Shown here piece after piece: positions 43,790 through 51,733 of a stretch of DNA of 64,000 nt. Within the stretch, counting starts at the first letter, position 1. Each line of letters opens with the position of its first letter. The notes under the pieces are model-generated. The model was given only the letters and a program-made list of their open reading frames with translations, was not told where the DNA came from and did no database searches. The position numbers and the translations under genes are program-made. Source of the DNA: Flavobacterium zhairuonense (lineage in GTDB: Bacteria > Bacteroidota > Bacteroidia > Flavobacteriales > Flavobacteriaceae); NCBI RefSeq assembly GCF_004352915.1, contig NZ_SJSY01000074.1:310001-374000 (forward strand). Direction: 5' to 3'.

Positions 43790-43861
43790 TATTTCTTGTT
43801 TGTTTTAAAAATGCGAAATTACTTATAATTTGCTTCGCTTACAAATTTGTGGTTAGAAGTA

Positions 43862-44464
43862 TTAATGTCTCACCACTTCATAAATTTTATTTTCTTTAAA
43901 AAGTTTTTGCAAATCTTTTTTGGCAATAATCTTTTTATCTCTGTAATTTTTTTCCAGGTCAATTTTATCAATTCCTGTTTTCTTATCGACTTCCATATCA
44001 TTCAATAACAAAGTCAAACTGTCTTTTGAAATTTCAGTCAATTTCATCGTCGAATAAAAACCGTTTGAATTGTCAATGCTGTACACATCTCCAATTTTTG
44101 GACTTTCGATATACGAGATATTATCTTTTCCTTTTTGTACCGTACTATACATGCCAAATAGAAAAAGACCAGCTATAATAAAAATTCCGGAATACATCCA
44201 AAGCGGGCTACTGATTCTCCCAATAGAATGCTGGATTTTTTGTTTAATAGGTGCTGAAAATTCTTTTTGTTCAAATGTCTTTTTGCATGAGTTGCATTCG
44301 GCGAAAGTCAATTTTTTAATTGGAAAAAAGGGTATCCAGTAAATGTGTGCATACTTTTCATATAAACTGTAGTTCATGGAAACAGTAGTGTTACAATCTG
44401 GACAATCTACATTGTTAATGCGGTCGTTTTTAATGTGTTTTGATTTGGTTCCGTAAAAAATCAT
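43862..44464 (-). CDS. Zinc-ribbon membrane protein of unknown function
   Basis: 200 residues. Two CxxC pairs (CPDC near 21 and CNSC near 57) form a zinc ribbon, followed by a transmembrane helix at about 88-108 and a soluble C-terminal domain. The architecture matches small zinc-ribbon/TM proteins. No function recognised. Confidence 0.7.
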   Translation of the reverse strand: MIFYGTKSKHIKNDRINNVDCPDCNTTVSMNYSLYEKYAHIYWIPFFPIKKLTFAECNSCKKTFEQKEFSAPIKQKIQHSIGRISSPLWMYSGIFIIAGLFLFGMYSTVQKGKDNISYIESPKIGDVYSIDNSNGFYSTMKLTEISKDSLTLLLNDMEVDKKTGIDKIDLEKNYRDKKIIAKKDLQKLFKENKIYEVVRH

Positions 44465-44546
44465 TAGTTAAGTTTTATAGGTTATAGCAACAAAAATAAT
44501 GATTTATCTTACCTATGCAAGTAAAGTGAATAAATGATTTATTCAG

Positions 44547-45005
44547 TTATTTCTTAACCCTTACTGCATCTGGAACCAGCATTTCATATTCGCCACCATT
44601 GCGCAAAACATCACGTACGATACTTGAACTAATGAAAGAAGTTTTTGCAGCGGTCAATAAAAATACCGTTTCAATTTTTGAAAGTTTTCGGTTGGTATGT
44701 GCAATGGCTTTTTCGAATTCAAAATCGGCTGGGTTGCGCAAACCTCTTAAAATGAAATTGGCTTTTTCTTTTTTAGCTAAATCTATAGTAAGTCCTTCAT
44801 AAGTTATTACCGAAATTTTTGGTTCGTCTTTGAAGGTTTCTTCAATGAAACGTTTTCTTTCTTCCAATGAAAACATGTATTTTTTTTCGGCATTTACACC
44901 AATGGCAATTACGATTTCATCAAATAAAGGAACTCCTCTTTTGATGATGTCTTCGTGTCCGAGTGTAATTGGGTCAAATGATCCTGGGAATATGGCTTTT
45001 CGCAT
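44547..45005 (-). CDS. coaD: Phosphopantetheine adenylyltransferase
   Basis: 152 residues from ATG 45005, the usual length. An upstream start would lie in an octad repeat and is rejected. GSFDPITLGHEDII holds the TxGH motif, and ISSSIVRDVLRNGG the C-terminal ISSTxVR motif. It makes dephospho-CoA from 4'-phosphopantetheine and ATP. On the same strand as ddl but separated by a terminator and repeats. Confidence 0.95.
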   Translation of the reverse strand: MRKAIFPGSFDPITLGHEDIIKRGVPLFDEIVIAIGVNAEKKYMFSLEERKRFIEETFKDEPKISVITYEGLTIDLAKKEKANFILRGLRNPADFEFEKAIAHTNRKLSKIETVFLLTAAKTSFISSSIVRDVLRNGGEYEMLVPDAVRVKK

Positions 45006-45022
45006 TTTTTTTCTTTTTAGAG

Positions 45023-45054
45023 GTTCAAAGCTACAAAGGCGCAAAGGCACAAAG
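45023..45054. repeat. Octad repeat, four units of NNNCAAAG
   Basis: GTTCAAAG, CTACAAAG, GCGCAAAG, GCACAAAG with 8-bp period followed by TTTTTTT. On the minus strand it contains TAGCTTTG (45034-45027), a -7 box match, 22 bp before the coaD ATG, and a TTTG 15 bp upstream of that. Confidence 0.82.
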
Positions 45055-45065
45055 TTTTTTTGAAT

Positions 45066-45090
45066 GGCTTCGACTTCGCTCAGCCTGACA
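45066..45090. repeat. REP-like hairpin GGCTTCGACTTCGCTCAGCC
   Basis: GGCT...AGCC arms around TCGACTTCGCTC, followed by TGACA. From memory this CTTCGACTTCGCTCAG element is dispersed in many Bacteroidota genomes. Confidence 0.65.
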
Positions 45091-45106
45091 ATATGTGTTT
45101 AAAAAA

Positions 45107-45140
45107 TAAGGTGCTGAAATCTTAGTATCTCAGCACCTTA
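45107..45140 (-). terminator. Intrinsic terminator of ddl, with CTTAG octads
   Basis: TAAGGTGCTGA pairs with TCAGCACCTTA, followed on the minus strand by TTTTTT. The right arm lies in an 8-bp-period array of CTTAGNNN units (45121-45152). Confidence 0.75.
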
Positions 45141-45152
45141 GTATCTTAGTGA

Positions 45153-46124
45153 CTAGGCTAAAGCTAGCTCTATCGCATTTGTGAATAAATCTTCAAGAGA
45201 AATTCCGGCTGCTTTTGCTTGTTGCGGAATCAAACTTTCTGTTGTCAAACCTGGAATAGTATTCATTTCCAGCATATATGGTTCGTTGTTTACAATAATG
45301 AATTCGCTTCTTGAGAAACCTTTCATTTTTAAAACTTCGTAAGCACGTTTTGCTGTTTCTCCCACTTTTTGTGTTAGTTCGTCAGAGATTCTCGCTGGAG
45401 TGATTTCCTGAGATTTTCCTTCGTATTTGGCTTCATAATCGAAGAAATCATTGTCTGATACAATTTCTGTAATTGGCAAAACTTTTATTTCTCCTTTGTA
45501 ATTGATTACGCCAACTGAAACCTCAGTTCCGTCAAGGAAACTTTCTATGATAATTTCGTTGTCTTCTTTGTAAGCCACTTCAATCGCAATTGGAAGTTCT
45601 GCTTCAGTTTTTACTTTTGAGATTCCGAAACTAGAACCTGCTTTGTTTGGTTTTACGAAACATGGCAATCCAACTTTTTTAACAATTTCGGCTGTATTGA
45701 TTTCGTCACCTTTGTTTAAATAATAAGAAATTGCCGTTTTGATTCCGTATGGTTTTAAAACCGATAATAAATCTCTTTTGTTGAAAGTCAAAGCCGATTG
45801 ATAATAATCGCAAGATGATTGTGGCAGGCCAATTAATTCAAAATAAGCTTGCATTAATCCATCTTCGCCTGGAGTTCCGTGGATGGCGTTGAAAACACAA
45901 TCAAAAGTGATTTTTTCACCATTTACAGTTACTGAGAAATCATTTCTGTCAATTGGAAATTCGGCGTCGTTGGCATCTACATAAACCCATTTTTCTTTGA
46001 AAATATGAATTCGGAATCCGTTGTATTTTGTTTTGTCAAGATATTGGTAAACAACGTTTCCGCTGATAAGCGAAATTTTGTATTCGCTTGAATATCCGCC
46101 CATGATGATGGCAATGTTTTTCAT
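45153..46124 (-). CDS. ddl: D-alanine--D-alanine ligase
   Basis: 323 residues. ATP-grasp features: GGYSSEYKISLISG at the N-terminus, HGTPGEDGLMQAYFELIGLPQSSCDYY, KPNKAGSSFGISKV and MLEMNTIPGLTTESLIPQQA. It joins two D-alanines for peptidoglycan. It is divergent from the PASTA-rluD operon across a 321-bp region that holds a structured RNA candidate. Confidence 0.95.
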   Translation of the reverse strand: MKNIAIIMGGYSSEYKISLISGNVVYQYLDKTKYNGFRIHIFKEKWVYVDANDAEFPIDRNDFSVTVNGEKITFDCVFNAIHGTPGEDGLMQAYFELIGLPQSSCDYYQSALTFNKRDLLSVLKPYGIKTAISYYLNKGDEINTAEIVKKVGLPCFVKPNKAGSSFGISKVKTEAELPIAIEVAYKEDNEIIIESFLDGTEVSVGVINYKGEIKVLPITEIVSDNDFFDYEAKYEGKSQEITPARISDELTQKVGETAKRAYEVLKMKGFSRSEFIIVNNEPYMLEMNTIPGLTTESLIPQQAKAAGISLEDLFTNAIELALA

Positions 46125-46189
46125 TGACTTTCTGTTTATTTGTTTAATCGTTAATTTGTTTAATCGAAATGTTCTTTTGAAACCGAGTG

Positions 46190-46300
46190 TCCTAGCCCTG
46201 ATGGGAGCGGCATCTCCCGATTTAGAAAAACAAGGCTTTTTAGCCGTAGTTTTTGTTTATCGGGAATACAGCGGACAGCAGGAAACAGCTCCTAAAAATT
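46190..46300 (+). ncRNA. Candidate structured RNA upstream of the PASTA gene
   Basis: GGGAGC (46203-46208) pairs with GCTCCT (46288-46293). Inside, TCCCGAT (46215-46221) pairs with ATCGGGA (46259-46265), AAAAAC with GTTTTT, and GGCT-TTTT-AGCC (46234-46245) caps a long hairpin. Flanks CCTAGCCCTGATGG and CAGCTCCTAAAAATT match, from memory, an element common in Flavobacteriaceae near ddl, possibly the Rfam Flavo-1 RNA, which I cannot verify here. It is not the coding sequence of any credible protein. Confidence 0.6.
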
Positions 46301-46416
46301 GAAATTTTAAATTCTAAAATACCAAATTCCGAAGATTTTAGTTTTTAATAGAAATAACAATCGCAGAGCATTTTTGTTTTAAACAAAATTATCATTTTTT
46401 TTGAAATGAAATACTT

Positions 46417-46424
46417 TATCTTTG
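46417..46424 (+). promoter_or_regulatory. -7 promoter box of the PASTA-rluD operon
   Basis: TATCTTTG is an exact TAnnTTTG box 21 bp before the ATG. The nearest TTTG (46400-46403) gives a short 13-bp spacer. Confidence 0.6.
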
Positions 46425-46445
46425 CGTTCATCTAAAAATTAATTT

Positions 46446-47066
46446 ATGAGTTTACGTAAGTATTTAACTAGCCGCGTGTTTTTTTTACAATTGTTAGGTG
46501 CGGCAGCTATCATTGCAGTTTTGGGTTATTTGTTTATGCATTGGCTGACTTTTACAACTGATCACGGACATGAAATTGCGGTTCCGAATTTATCTAAATT
46601 GACAGAAGAGCAAGTTGAGGATAAACTTGACGAACTGGACTTAGATTATGTGCTTTTGGATAGTGTTGATTACCGAAGTGAATATCCGAAATTCAGCGTT
46701 GTTGAGCAAGATCCGTTGCCAGGAACGATGGTTAAAGTAGGTAGAAAAATATACATCAAAATTAATGCATCGGGATTTTCATCTGTTAAGATTCCTGATT
46801 TAATCGAAAAAACATATCGTGAAGCAGTTCCAACCTTGAAAGCTTTAGGACTTGAGCCAGGAACGATCACGTATATCCCGAATCTTGGAAAAGATATGGT
46901 GCTTGAAATGCGTTACAAAGGAAGAAATTTAAAAGTAGGAGACCGCGTTTTGAAAGCGTCTAAAATTGATTTGGTTTTAGGAGATGGAAAAGCGAGTTAT
47001 GTAGATGATAGTCAGGCAGACAGTACTGCAACTGAGCCTGTAGAAACCCCAAAAGATGAGCAATAA
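46446..47066 (+). CDS. PASTA-domain membrane protein
   Basis: 206 residues. A transmembrane helix at about 13-33 is followed by two PASTA units (VPNLSKLTEEQVEDKLDELDLDY..., then IPDLIEKTYREAVPTLKALGLEPG...). PASTA domains bind muropeptides or beta-lactams; here there is no kinase or transpeptidase domain. It probably faces the periplasm. It overlaps rluD by 11 bp and is divergent from ddl, so a peptidoglycan link is plausible. Confidence 0.88.
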   Translation: MSLRKYLTSRVFFLQLLGAAAIIAVLGYLFMHWLTFTTDHGHEIAVPNLSKLTEEQVEDKLDELDLDYVLLDSVDYRSEYPKFSVVEQDPLPGTMVKVGRKIYIKINASGFSSVKIPDLIEKTYREAVPTLKALGLEPGTITYIPNLGKDMVLEMRYKGRNLKVGDRVLKASKIDLVLGDGKASYVDDSQADSTATEPVETPKDEQ

Positions 47067-48099
47067 TATTGAAGAAAACTTAGATCTGGAAGACGAATTA
47101 TTCGAACATTACAGATTTGAAGTGTCTAAAGGTCAGGCGTTTTTGCGTATTGACAAATATTTAATGTATTTGATTCCGAATGCCACGCGAAATAAAATTC
47201 AGAACGCGGCAACAAATGGGAATATTTTTGTGAATGATATTCCAGTAAAATCAAATTATAAAGTAAAACCTTTTGATGTGATAACAGTAATGTTGTCGCA
47301 TCCGCCATTTGAAAATAGAGTAGATCCGGAAGATATTCCGCTGGACATTGTTTACGAAGATGATGCGCTTTTGTTGATCAATAAACCTCCCGGATTGGTA
47401 GTTCACCCAGGACATGGTAATTATACCGGAACTTTGGTGAATGCGTTGGCATTTCATTTTGAAAATTTGCCAATGAACAGTAGCGAACGTCCAGGCTTGG
47501 TTCACAGAATAGACAAAGATACTTCTGGACTTTTGGTTGTGGCCAAAACCGAAGCAGCGATGACGCATTTAGCAAAACAATTTGAAGCTAAAACAACAGA
47601 ACGTGAATATATTGCTCTAGTTTGGGGAAATGTTACCGCAGACAGCGGAACAATTGAAGGAAACTTGGCAAGACATTTAAAAGACCGCATGCAAATGGCC
47701 GTTTTTGATGATCCAGAAATTGGAAAACCTGCCATTACGCATTATAAAGTTTTGGAGCGTTTTGGTTATGTGACTTTGGTTTCTTGTAAGCTAGAAACAG
47801 GAAGAACACACCAGATTCGTGCGCATATGAAGCATATTGGTCATCCGTTGTTCAATGACGAGCGTTATGGCGGACATTTGATCTTGAAAGGAACGACTTT
47901 TACAAAATACAAACAGTTTATTGAGAATTGTTTTAAAGCATTGCCTCGTCAGGCGCTGCATGCTAAAACCCTTGGTTTTGTTCATCCAAACACTGGTGAA
48001 ATGATGCGTTTTGATACTGAACTGCCACAAGATTTTAAGGATTGTATCGAGAAATGGCAAAATTATGTGAAATCGCATAATACTGAGGAGGAGAACTAA
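47056..48099 (+). CDS. rluD: RluA-family 23S rRNA pseudouridine synthase (RluD-like)
   Basis: 347 residues. An S4 RNA-binding domain (about 22-85) precedes the catalytic domain with HRIDKDTSGLLVVAK, whose aspartate (near residue 154) is the nucleophile, and LETGRTHQIRAHM. RluD modifies helix 69 of 23S rRNA. RluD rather than RluC is favoured by length and S4 domain. Translationally coupled to the PASTA gene. Confidence 0.9.
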   Translation: MSNNIEENLDLEDELFEHYRFEVSKGQAFLRIDKYLMYLIPNATRNKIQNAATNGNIFVNDIPVKSNYKVKPFDVITVMLSHPPFENRVDPEDIPLDIVYEDDALLLINKPPGLVVHPGHGNYTGTLVNALAFHFENLPMNSSERPGLVHRIDKDTSGLLVVAKTEAAMTHLAKQFEAKTTEREYIALVWGNVTADSGTIEGNLARHLKDRMQMAVFDDPEIGKPAITHYKVLERFGYVTLVSCKLETGRTHQIRAHMKHIGHPLFNDERYGGHLILKGTTFTKYKQFIENCFKALPRQALHAKTLGFVHPNTGEMMRFDTELPQDFKDCIEKWQNYVKSHNTEEEN

Positions 48100-48144
48100 A
48101 TTAGATAATTTGGCAATTAGAAAATTAGATAATTTCTTTTAATG

Positions 48145-48182
48145 AAAAAACAAAAAGCTCCTGATGGAGCTTTTTGTTTTTT
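48145..48182 (+). terminator. Intrinsic terminator of PASTA-rluD
   Basis: AAAAAACAAAAAGCTCC pairs with GGAGCTTTTTGTTTTTT around TGAT. Confidence 0.85.
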
Positions 48183-48215
48183 TTTAAGATATTTTTATAA
48201 TCAATTTGATATTCC

Positions 48216-48288
48216 GTAGAGACGCACCGCAGTGCGTCTAACATATTGTGGATATTCGTTGCGTAGGCGCACTGCAGTGCGCCTCTAC
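48216..48288. repeat. REP-like double hairpin (GTAGAG...CTCTAC)
   Basis: First hairpin AGACGCAC-CGCA-GTGCGTCT (48220-48239); second is the 20-bp perfect palindrome at 48265-48284 (AGGCGCACTG with its complement). Outer GTAGAG (48216-48221) and CTCTAC (48283-48288) also pair. Confidence 0.82.
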
Positions 48289-48356
48289 AGATGTGCTTTG
48301 TGTTATAATTGCGATATTATCGAATTGCCAAATTATCTAATTTTCTAATTGCCAAA

Positions 48357-49580
48357 TTATTTTATTTGTCCTGTTGAACCTGTTGCTGATGGCAGAAGCT
48401 CAAAAACAGAAGTAGGAGCGAGGCCGGCTTCAATTCGGTGTGAAACGTACAAAATTGCAACGTTTGTTTCTTGTTTTATGGTATTGATTAACTGAATTAC
48501 CAAATCTACATTTTCATCATCTAAACCTTCTACTGGCTCATCTAGAATTAATAAGGGTGGATGTTTTAAAACGGCACGAACAATTAGCGCGACGCGTTGC
48601 TGTCCGATAGAAAGATCTATGAAACGCTTTTTTCTTAGATGCGTCATTTCAATCACTTCTAGCCATTGTGTTACGATATTTTTTTGATGTGTTGTGGGTT
48701 CTGTATACAGCCCAATCTGGTCAAAGAAACCTGATAGAATCATTTGCTCCAAAGTATGACCTTTTTGAAACAAATCCATCATTGCGGTGGTGTAAATACC
48801 GATTTGTTTTTTGATGTCCCAAACGCTTTCTCCAGTTCCTTTTTTTCTTCCGAATAAAAATAAATCTTGTCCAAAACCTTTTGGATTATCGCCCGTAATT
48901 AAAGATAAAATGGTGCTTTTTCCCGAACCGTTTGGCCCGATTAGTTGCCAAAATTCGCCTTGTTTTATTGTCCACGAAATGTTATTGAGAATCTTTCTCT
49001 CGTCATAGCTTACAGAAACATCTTCCAGTCGTATTAATTCATTTTCAGGAAAAGTATGAACTTCTGTTGCTTTTGGAATTGCAGTTGTATTTAAGGTTTT
49101 GAAATGATTTTCGTTTTTTACATATGGATGCAGTTCAAAAGTATTGTCTTTGATTTGAGCTTTGTTTGGAACAAATTCAAGTACATCAACAGTACGATTT
49201 AAGAGCTGGATGATTGCAATGTTATTTGTGAGATCTTTTAAGGAATCAGCTAAAAGCACTCTCGAAGCCTGATCTAAATGATCAAAAGGATTGTCGAAAA
49301 TGATAAAATCTGGCTTTTGATTGATGCAGTATTTTAAAAACTCTTTTTTGCGTTCGCCAGACGAGAAAGTTCGAAGTTGTCTGTGCGATTCTGGTGAAGC
49401 TTCTACGCTGTCATATTGAAACTCTTTTTCAATGAATTTTTCGATCGCGATATCAGAAAACAGTATTCCTTTTTGAGTATTAAAAACAGCTAATTCTCCA
49501 GTTGCTTCGCCATTTAATATGTTGTCGATTAGTTTTTTTTTATTTACCTGATTTGATAAAAGTATATCCCAGTGTTGCAT
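48357..49580 (-). CDS. Dual ABC ATPase, ModF-like, with degenerate first domain
   Basis: 407 residues. The second ATPase (about 190-400) is complete: GPNGSGKST, LSIGQQRVALIVRAVL and LLILDEPVEGLD. The first (1-165) keeps a signature-like SSGERKK and IIFDNPFDHLD but has no P-loop, so it probably cannot bind ATP the normal way. ModF of E. coli has the same two-domain plan with no membrane partner. Its role is unclear. Confidence 0.85.
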   Translation of the reverse strand: MQHWDILLSNQVNKKKLIDNILNGEATGELAVFNTQKGILFSDIAIEKFIEKEFQYDSVEASPESHRQLRTFSSGERKKEFLKYCINQKPDFIIFDNPFDHLDQASRVLLADSLKDLTNNIAIIQLLNRTVDVLEFVPNKAQIKDNTFELHPYVKNENHFKTLNTTAIPKATEVHTFPENELIRLEDVSVSYDERKILNNISWTIKQGEFWQLIGPNGSGKSTILSLITGDNPKGFGQDLFLFGRKKGTGESVWDIKKQIGIYTTAMMDLFQKGHTLEQMILSGFFDQIGLYTEPTTHQKNIVTQWLEVIEMTHLRKKRFIDLSIGQQRVALIVRAVLKHPPLLILDEPVEGLDDENVDLVIQLINTIKQETNVAILYVSHRIEAGLAPTSVFELLPSATGSTGQIK

Positions 49581-49603
49581 TATAAATTCTTAAAATAATT
49601 ATT

Positions 49604-50449
49604 CTATTTTTTTGTTGCCATTTCGCGATCATTTCTTGACCATTCGCTCCATGAACCAACGTAAAGTTTCGGAATCGGAATTCCTGCGTAATCCATTGCC
49701 AGTAAGGTGTGGCAAGCCGTTACACCCGAGCCACAGTGCACAATTACATTTTCTGGATTGATATTGCCTAAAATGGCCGTATATTTTTCATTTAAATCCT
49801 CTCGTGATTTGTAAAATCCGTTTTCATCTAAATTTTCGCTAAACGGAATATTTATTGCGCCCGAAATATGCCCTGCAATTAAATCTAGCGGTTCTGTGAG
49901 GCCATCAAAGCGATTTTTATCTCTAACATCAATTACGATGTTTTGATCGTTTTTACGCGCTTTTTCGACTTCTTCAATATCGGCGACAGCCAATTTCCAA
50001 TTTGAAATCGGATAATCGCTTTTTTCAAATTGTTCGATTCCAGAATTTATTGGAAAACCAGCTTTTATTGCTTCTTGCAAACCACCATTTAAAACCTGAA
50101 TTTTTTCATGCCCAATTGATTTCAGCATCCACCAGAATCTCGAAGCGGCATTTGAGCCGTTTTTGTCGTCATAAACAACAACATGACTTTCTGGTGAAAT
50201 TCCTGTTTTCGAAAGTACTTCTGAAAATTTTTCTAAAGAAGGAAGCGGATGCCTTCCGCCATTTTTCGGATTGCAGTCGATTGTTGCCAAATCTTTGTTC
50301 AAATCAACGTAACGTGCATTTTTTAAATGTTCGTTTTTATAATTTTCTTCGGCATTTAATCCTGCTCTTGCGTCGATTAAAACAAGTTCAGAAAGATTTT
50401 GTAATTCAAGTAATTCTTCGGGATTGATAAGAGATGACAGTTTAGACAT
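49604..50449 (-). CDS. sseA: 3-mercaptopyruvate sulfurtransferase-type rhodanese
   Basis: 281 residues with two rhodanese domains. The catalytic loop CGSGVTA (in VIVHCGSGVTACH) matches mercaptopyruvate sulfurtransferase rather than thiosulfate rhodanese. DKNGSNAASRFWWMLKSIGHE is the usual first-domain motif. Cytoplasmic. It is close to the ThuA gene (11 bp), so the two may be co-transcribed. Confidence 0.92.
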   Translation of the reverse strand: MSKLSSLINPEELLELQNLSELVLIDARAGLNAEENYKNEHLKNARYVDLNKDLATIDCNPKNGGRHPLPSLEKFSEVLSKTGISPESHVVVYDDKNGSNAASRFWWMLKSIGHEKIQVLNGGLQEAIKAGFPINSGIEQFEKSDYPISNWKLAVADIEEVEKARKNDQNIVIDVRDKNRFDGLTEPLDLIAGHISGAINIPFSENLDENGFYKSREDLNEKYTAILGNINPENVIVHCGSGVTACHTLLAMDYAGIPIPKLYVGSWSEWSRNDREMATKK

Positions 50450-50460
50450 TTTAAAGATGT

Positions 50461-51312
50461 TTATTTTTTTGATTTTCCAAATAACTGCAAAGCATTCAAA
50501 ATCACTTTGTTTTGCGTTTCATTTTCAAATGTATAGGAAAGGGTTTTGTTAGTTTTGCCTTCATAATCAATATCATTATGACCCATATTTACATACATCA
50601 TCTTGTATTTTTTGTTTGTCCAAACCACTGGATAATACCCACTATGCCAGATTTCATGAGCTTTTGGGCCAGTTCCTAAAGGAAAACTGCTTTCATCGAT
50701 CGCCAAAAGGATTTTGATGTCTGGATTTTTTGTCAAATCATTGCTCCATCTATACCATTCATTTGGTTGTGATTTAAAGGTTTTCGGAATATTTTTAGTT
50801 ATTGGATCTTGATTTTCAACTCTCAAAATGGCCGATGTTGGTCGCCAAGTATTGCTTCCGTATTCGCCAGAACCTAAAAAAGTATTGTGATACCAATCCC
50901 AGTTTTGTGGATAAGAGGAATTATTTAATGCAAAAGCCGAAAAGTGAAATCCAATAAAACCGCCTCCATTTTCCATATATTTTTGGAAAGCTTCGCGTTG
51001 CGCTGGAGTTTCTGGTCGAGTGTCTAAAAACAAAACGACTTGATATTTTGCTAAAAATTTTGCATTCAAATTGTCCCAATTGCTTGTAGAATCGTATTCA
51101 AAATGATTTTCTTCTGCAACTTTTGGAAACCATTTATTGGCTTCGTGCACAAAACTAATATGTGCTTGGTCGTTTTTGGCCGTGTAAAAAGCAATTATTT
51201 TAAACTTAGTTTTTTCTTTTTTATGTTGTGAAAAGGCTGTAAAGCAAACCAACAAAAGGGTAATTAAAATATTTGTTTTGAAAACTGAATTTATTCTCTT
51301 GAAAATCTTCAT
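50461..51312 (-). CDS. ThuA-like secreted protein
   Basis: 283 residues with a signal peptide (ends CFTAFSQ). Motifs FKIIAFYTAKNDQAHISF, VVLFLDTRPETPAQREAFQKYMENGGGFIGFHFSAF and PVVWTNKKYKMMYVNMGHND match the ThuA (trehalose utilisation) fold, a glutamine-amidotransferase-like domain. The family name does not prove a trehalose role. The product is periplasmic or surface-bound. Confidence 0.87.
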   Translation of the reverse strand: MKIFKRINSVFKTNILITLLLVCFTAFSQHKKEKTKFKIIAFYTAKNDQAHISFVHEANKWFPKVAEENHFEYDSTSNWDNLNAKFLAKYQVVLFLDTRPETPAQREAFQKYMENGGGFIGFHFSAFALNNSSYPQNWDWYHNTFLGSGEYGSNTWRPTSAILRVENQDPITKNIPKTFKSQPNEWYRWSNDLTKNPDIKILLAIDESSFPLGTGPKAHEIWHSGYYPVVWTNKKYKMMYVNMGHNDIDYEGKTNKTLSYTFENETQNKVILNALQLFGKSKK

Positions 51313-51324
51313 ATCTATTTAAAA

Positions 51325-51714
51325 TTAACTTGGAATTTTTTCGATTAAAATTTCGTTTTCCGCACTGTCAAAATAGGTGCATGTCATTTCGATAATATCA
51401 ACGCGCCATTTTGCTATACCGCATTGTCCACAATGATTGCAGAAAGTCAGATAATCAGTTTCTCCGTGCTGGTGTTTTACTAAAAATTCGATAAAAAGTT
51501 CTTTATTAACAGATGAAGCGACTGAAATAGTGCTGTATTTTTCATCTGAAGAAACAGAATAATTGTTCACGCCAAAATATTCTGCATGTCCGTCATTCAC
51601 GTAAGTGTCATATCCTTTTACACCTAGAATGATTAAATCTTGTATATAATTTGGGAAATCAGCCCCGCTTTTTACTTTAGCATGTGCATCTTTTATTTGT
51701 TCAATTGTAAACAT
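51325..51714 (-). CDS. DUF1398 family protein
   Basis: 129 residues, cytoplasmic. The pattern GADFPNYIQDLIILGVKGYDTYVNDGHAEYFG is that of DUF1398. CNHCGQCGIAKWRVD supplies three cysteines and one tryptophan. Function unknown. It is 12 bp upstream (on the minus strand) of the ThuA gene. Confidence 0.78.
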   Translation of the reverse strand: MFTIEQIKDAHAKVKSGADFPNYIQDLIILGVKGYDTYVNDGHAEYFGVNNYSVSSDEKYSTISVASSVNKELFIEFLVKHQHGETDYLTFCNHCGQCGIAKWRVDIIEMTCTYFDSAENEILIEKIPS

Positions 51715-51733
51715 AATTTGTGGTTTTAATTAA

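Larger units (their letters stand above)
46125..46445. other. Divergent region between ddl and the PASTA gene
   Basis: 321 bp without a protein gene. It holds two direct copies of TTTGTTTAATCG (about 46138-46149 and 46155-46166), a -7-like TTCTTTTG (46172-46179) ahead of the RNA candidate, the RNA candidate itself, and the PASTA -7 box. Confidence 0.6.
48105..48360. repeat. Pair of 31-bp perfect inverted repeats
   Basis: Bases 48105-48135 and 48330-48360 are exact reverse complements, both AT-rich with a GGCAATTAG core, and enclose a terminator and a REP palindrome. The right copy overlaps the stop of the ABC gene. Confidence 0.85.

Noticed and set aside
46078..46302. 74-codon plus-strand frame upstream of the PASTA gene
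   Set aside because: It begins inside ddl on the other strand and coincides with the structured RNA candidate; the peptide has no protein-like features.
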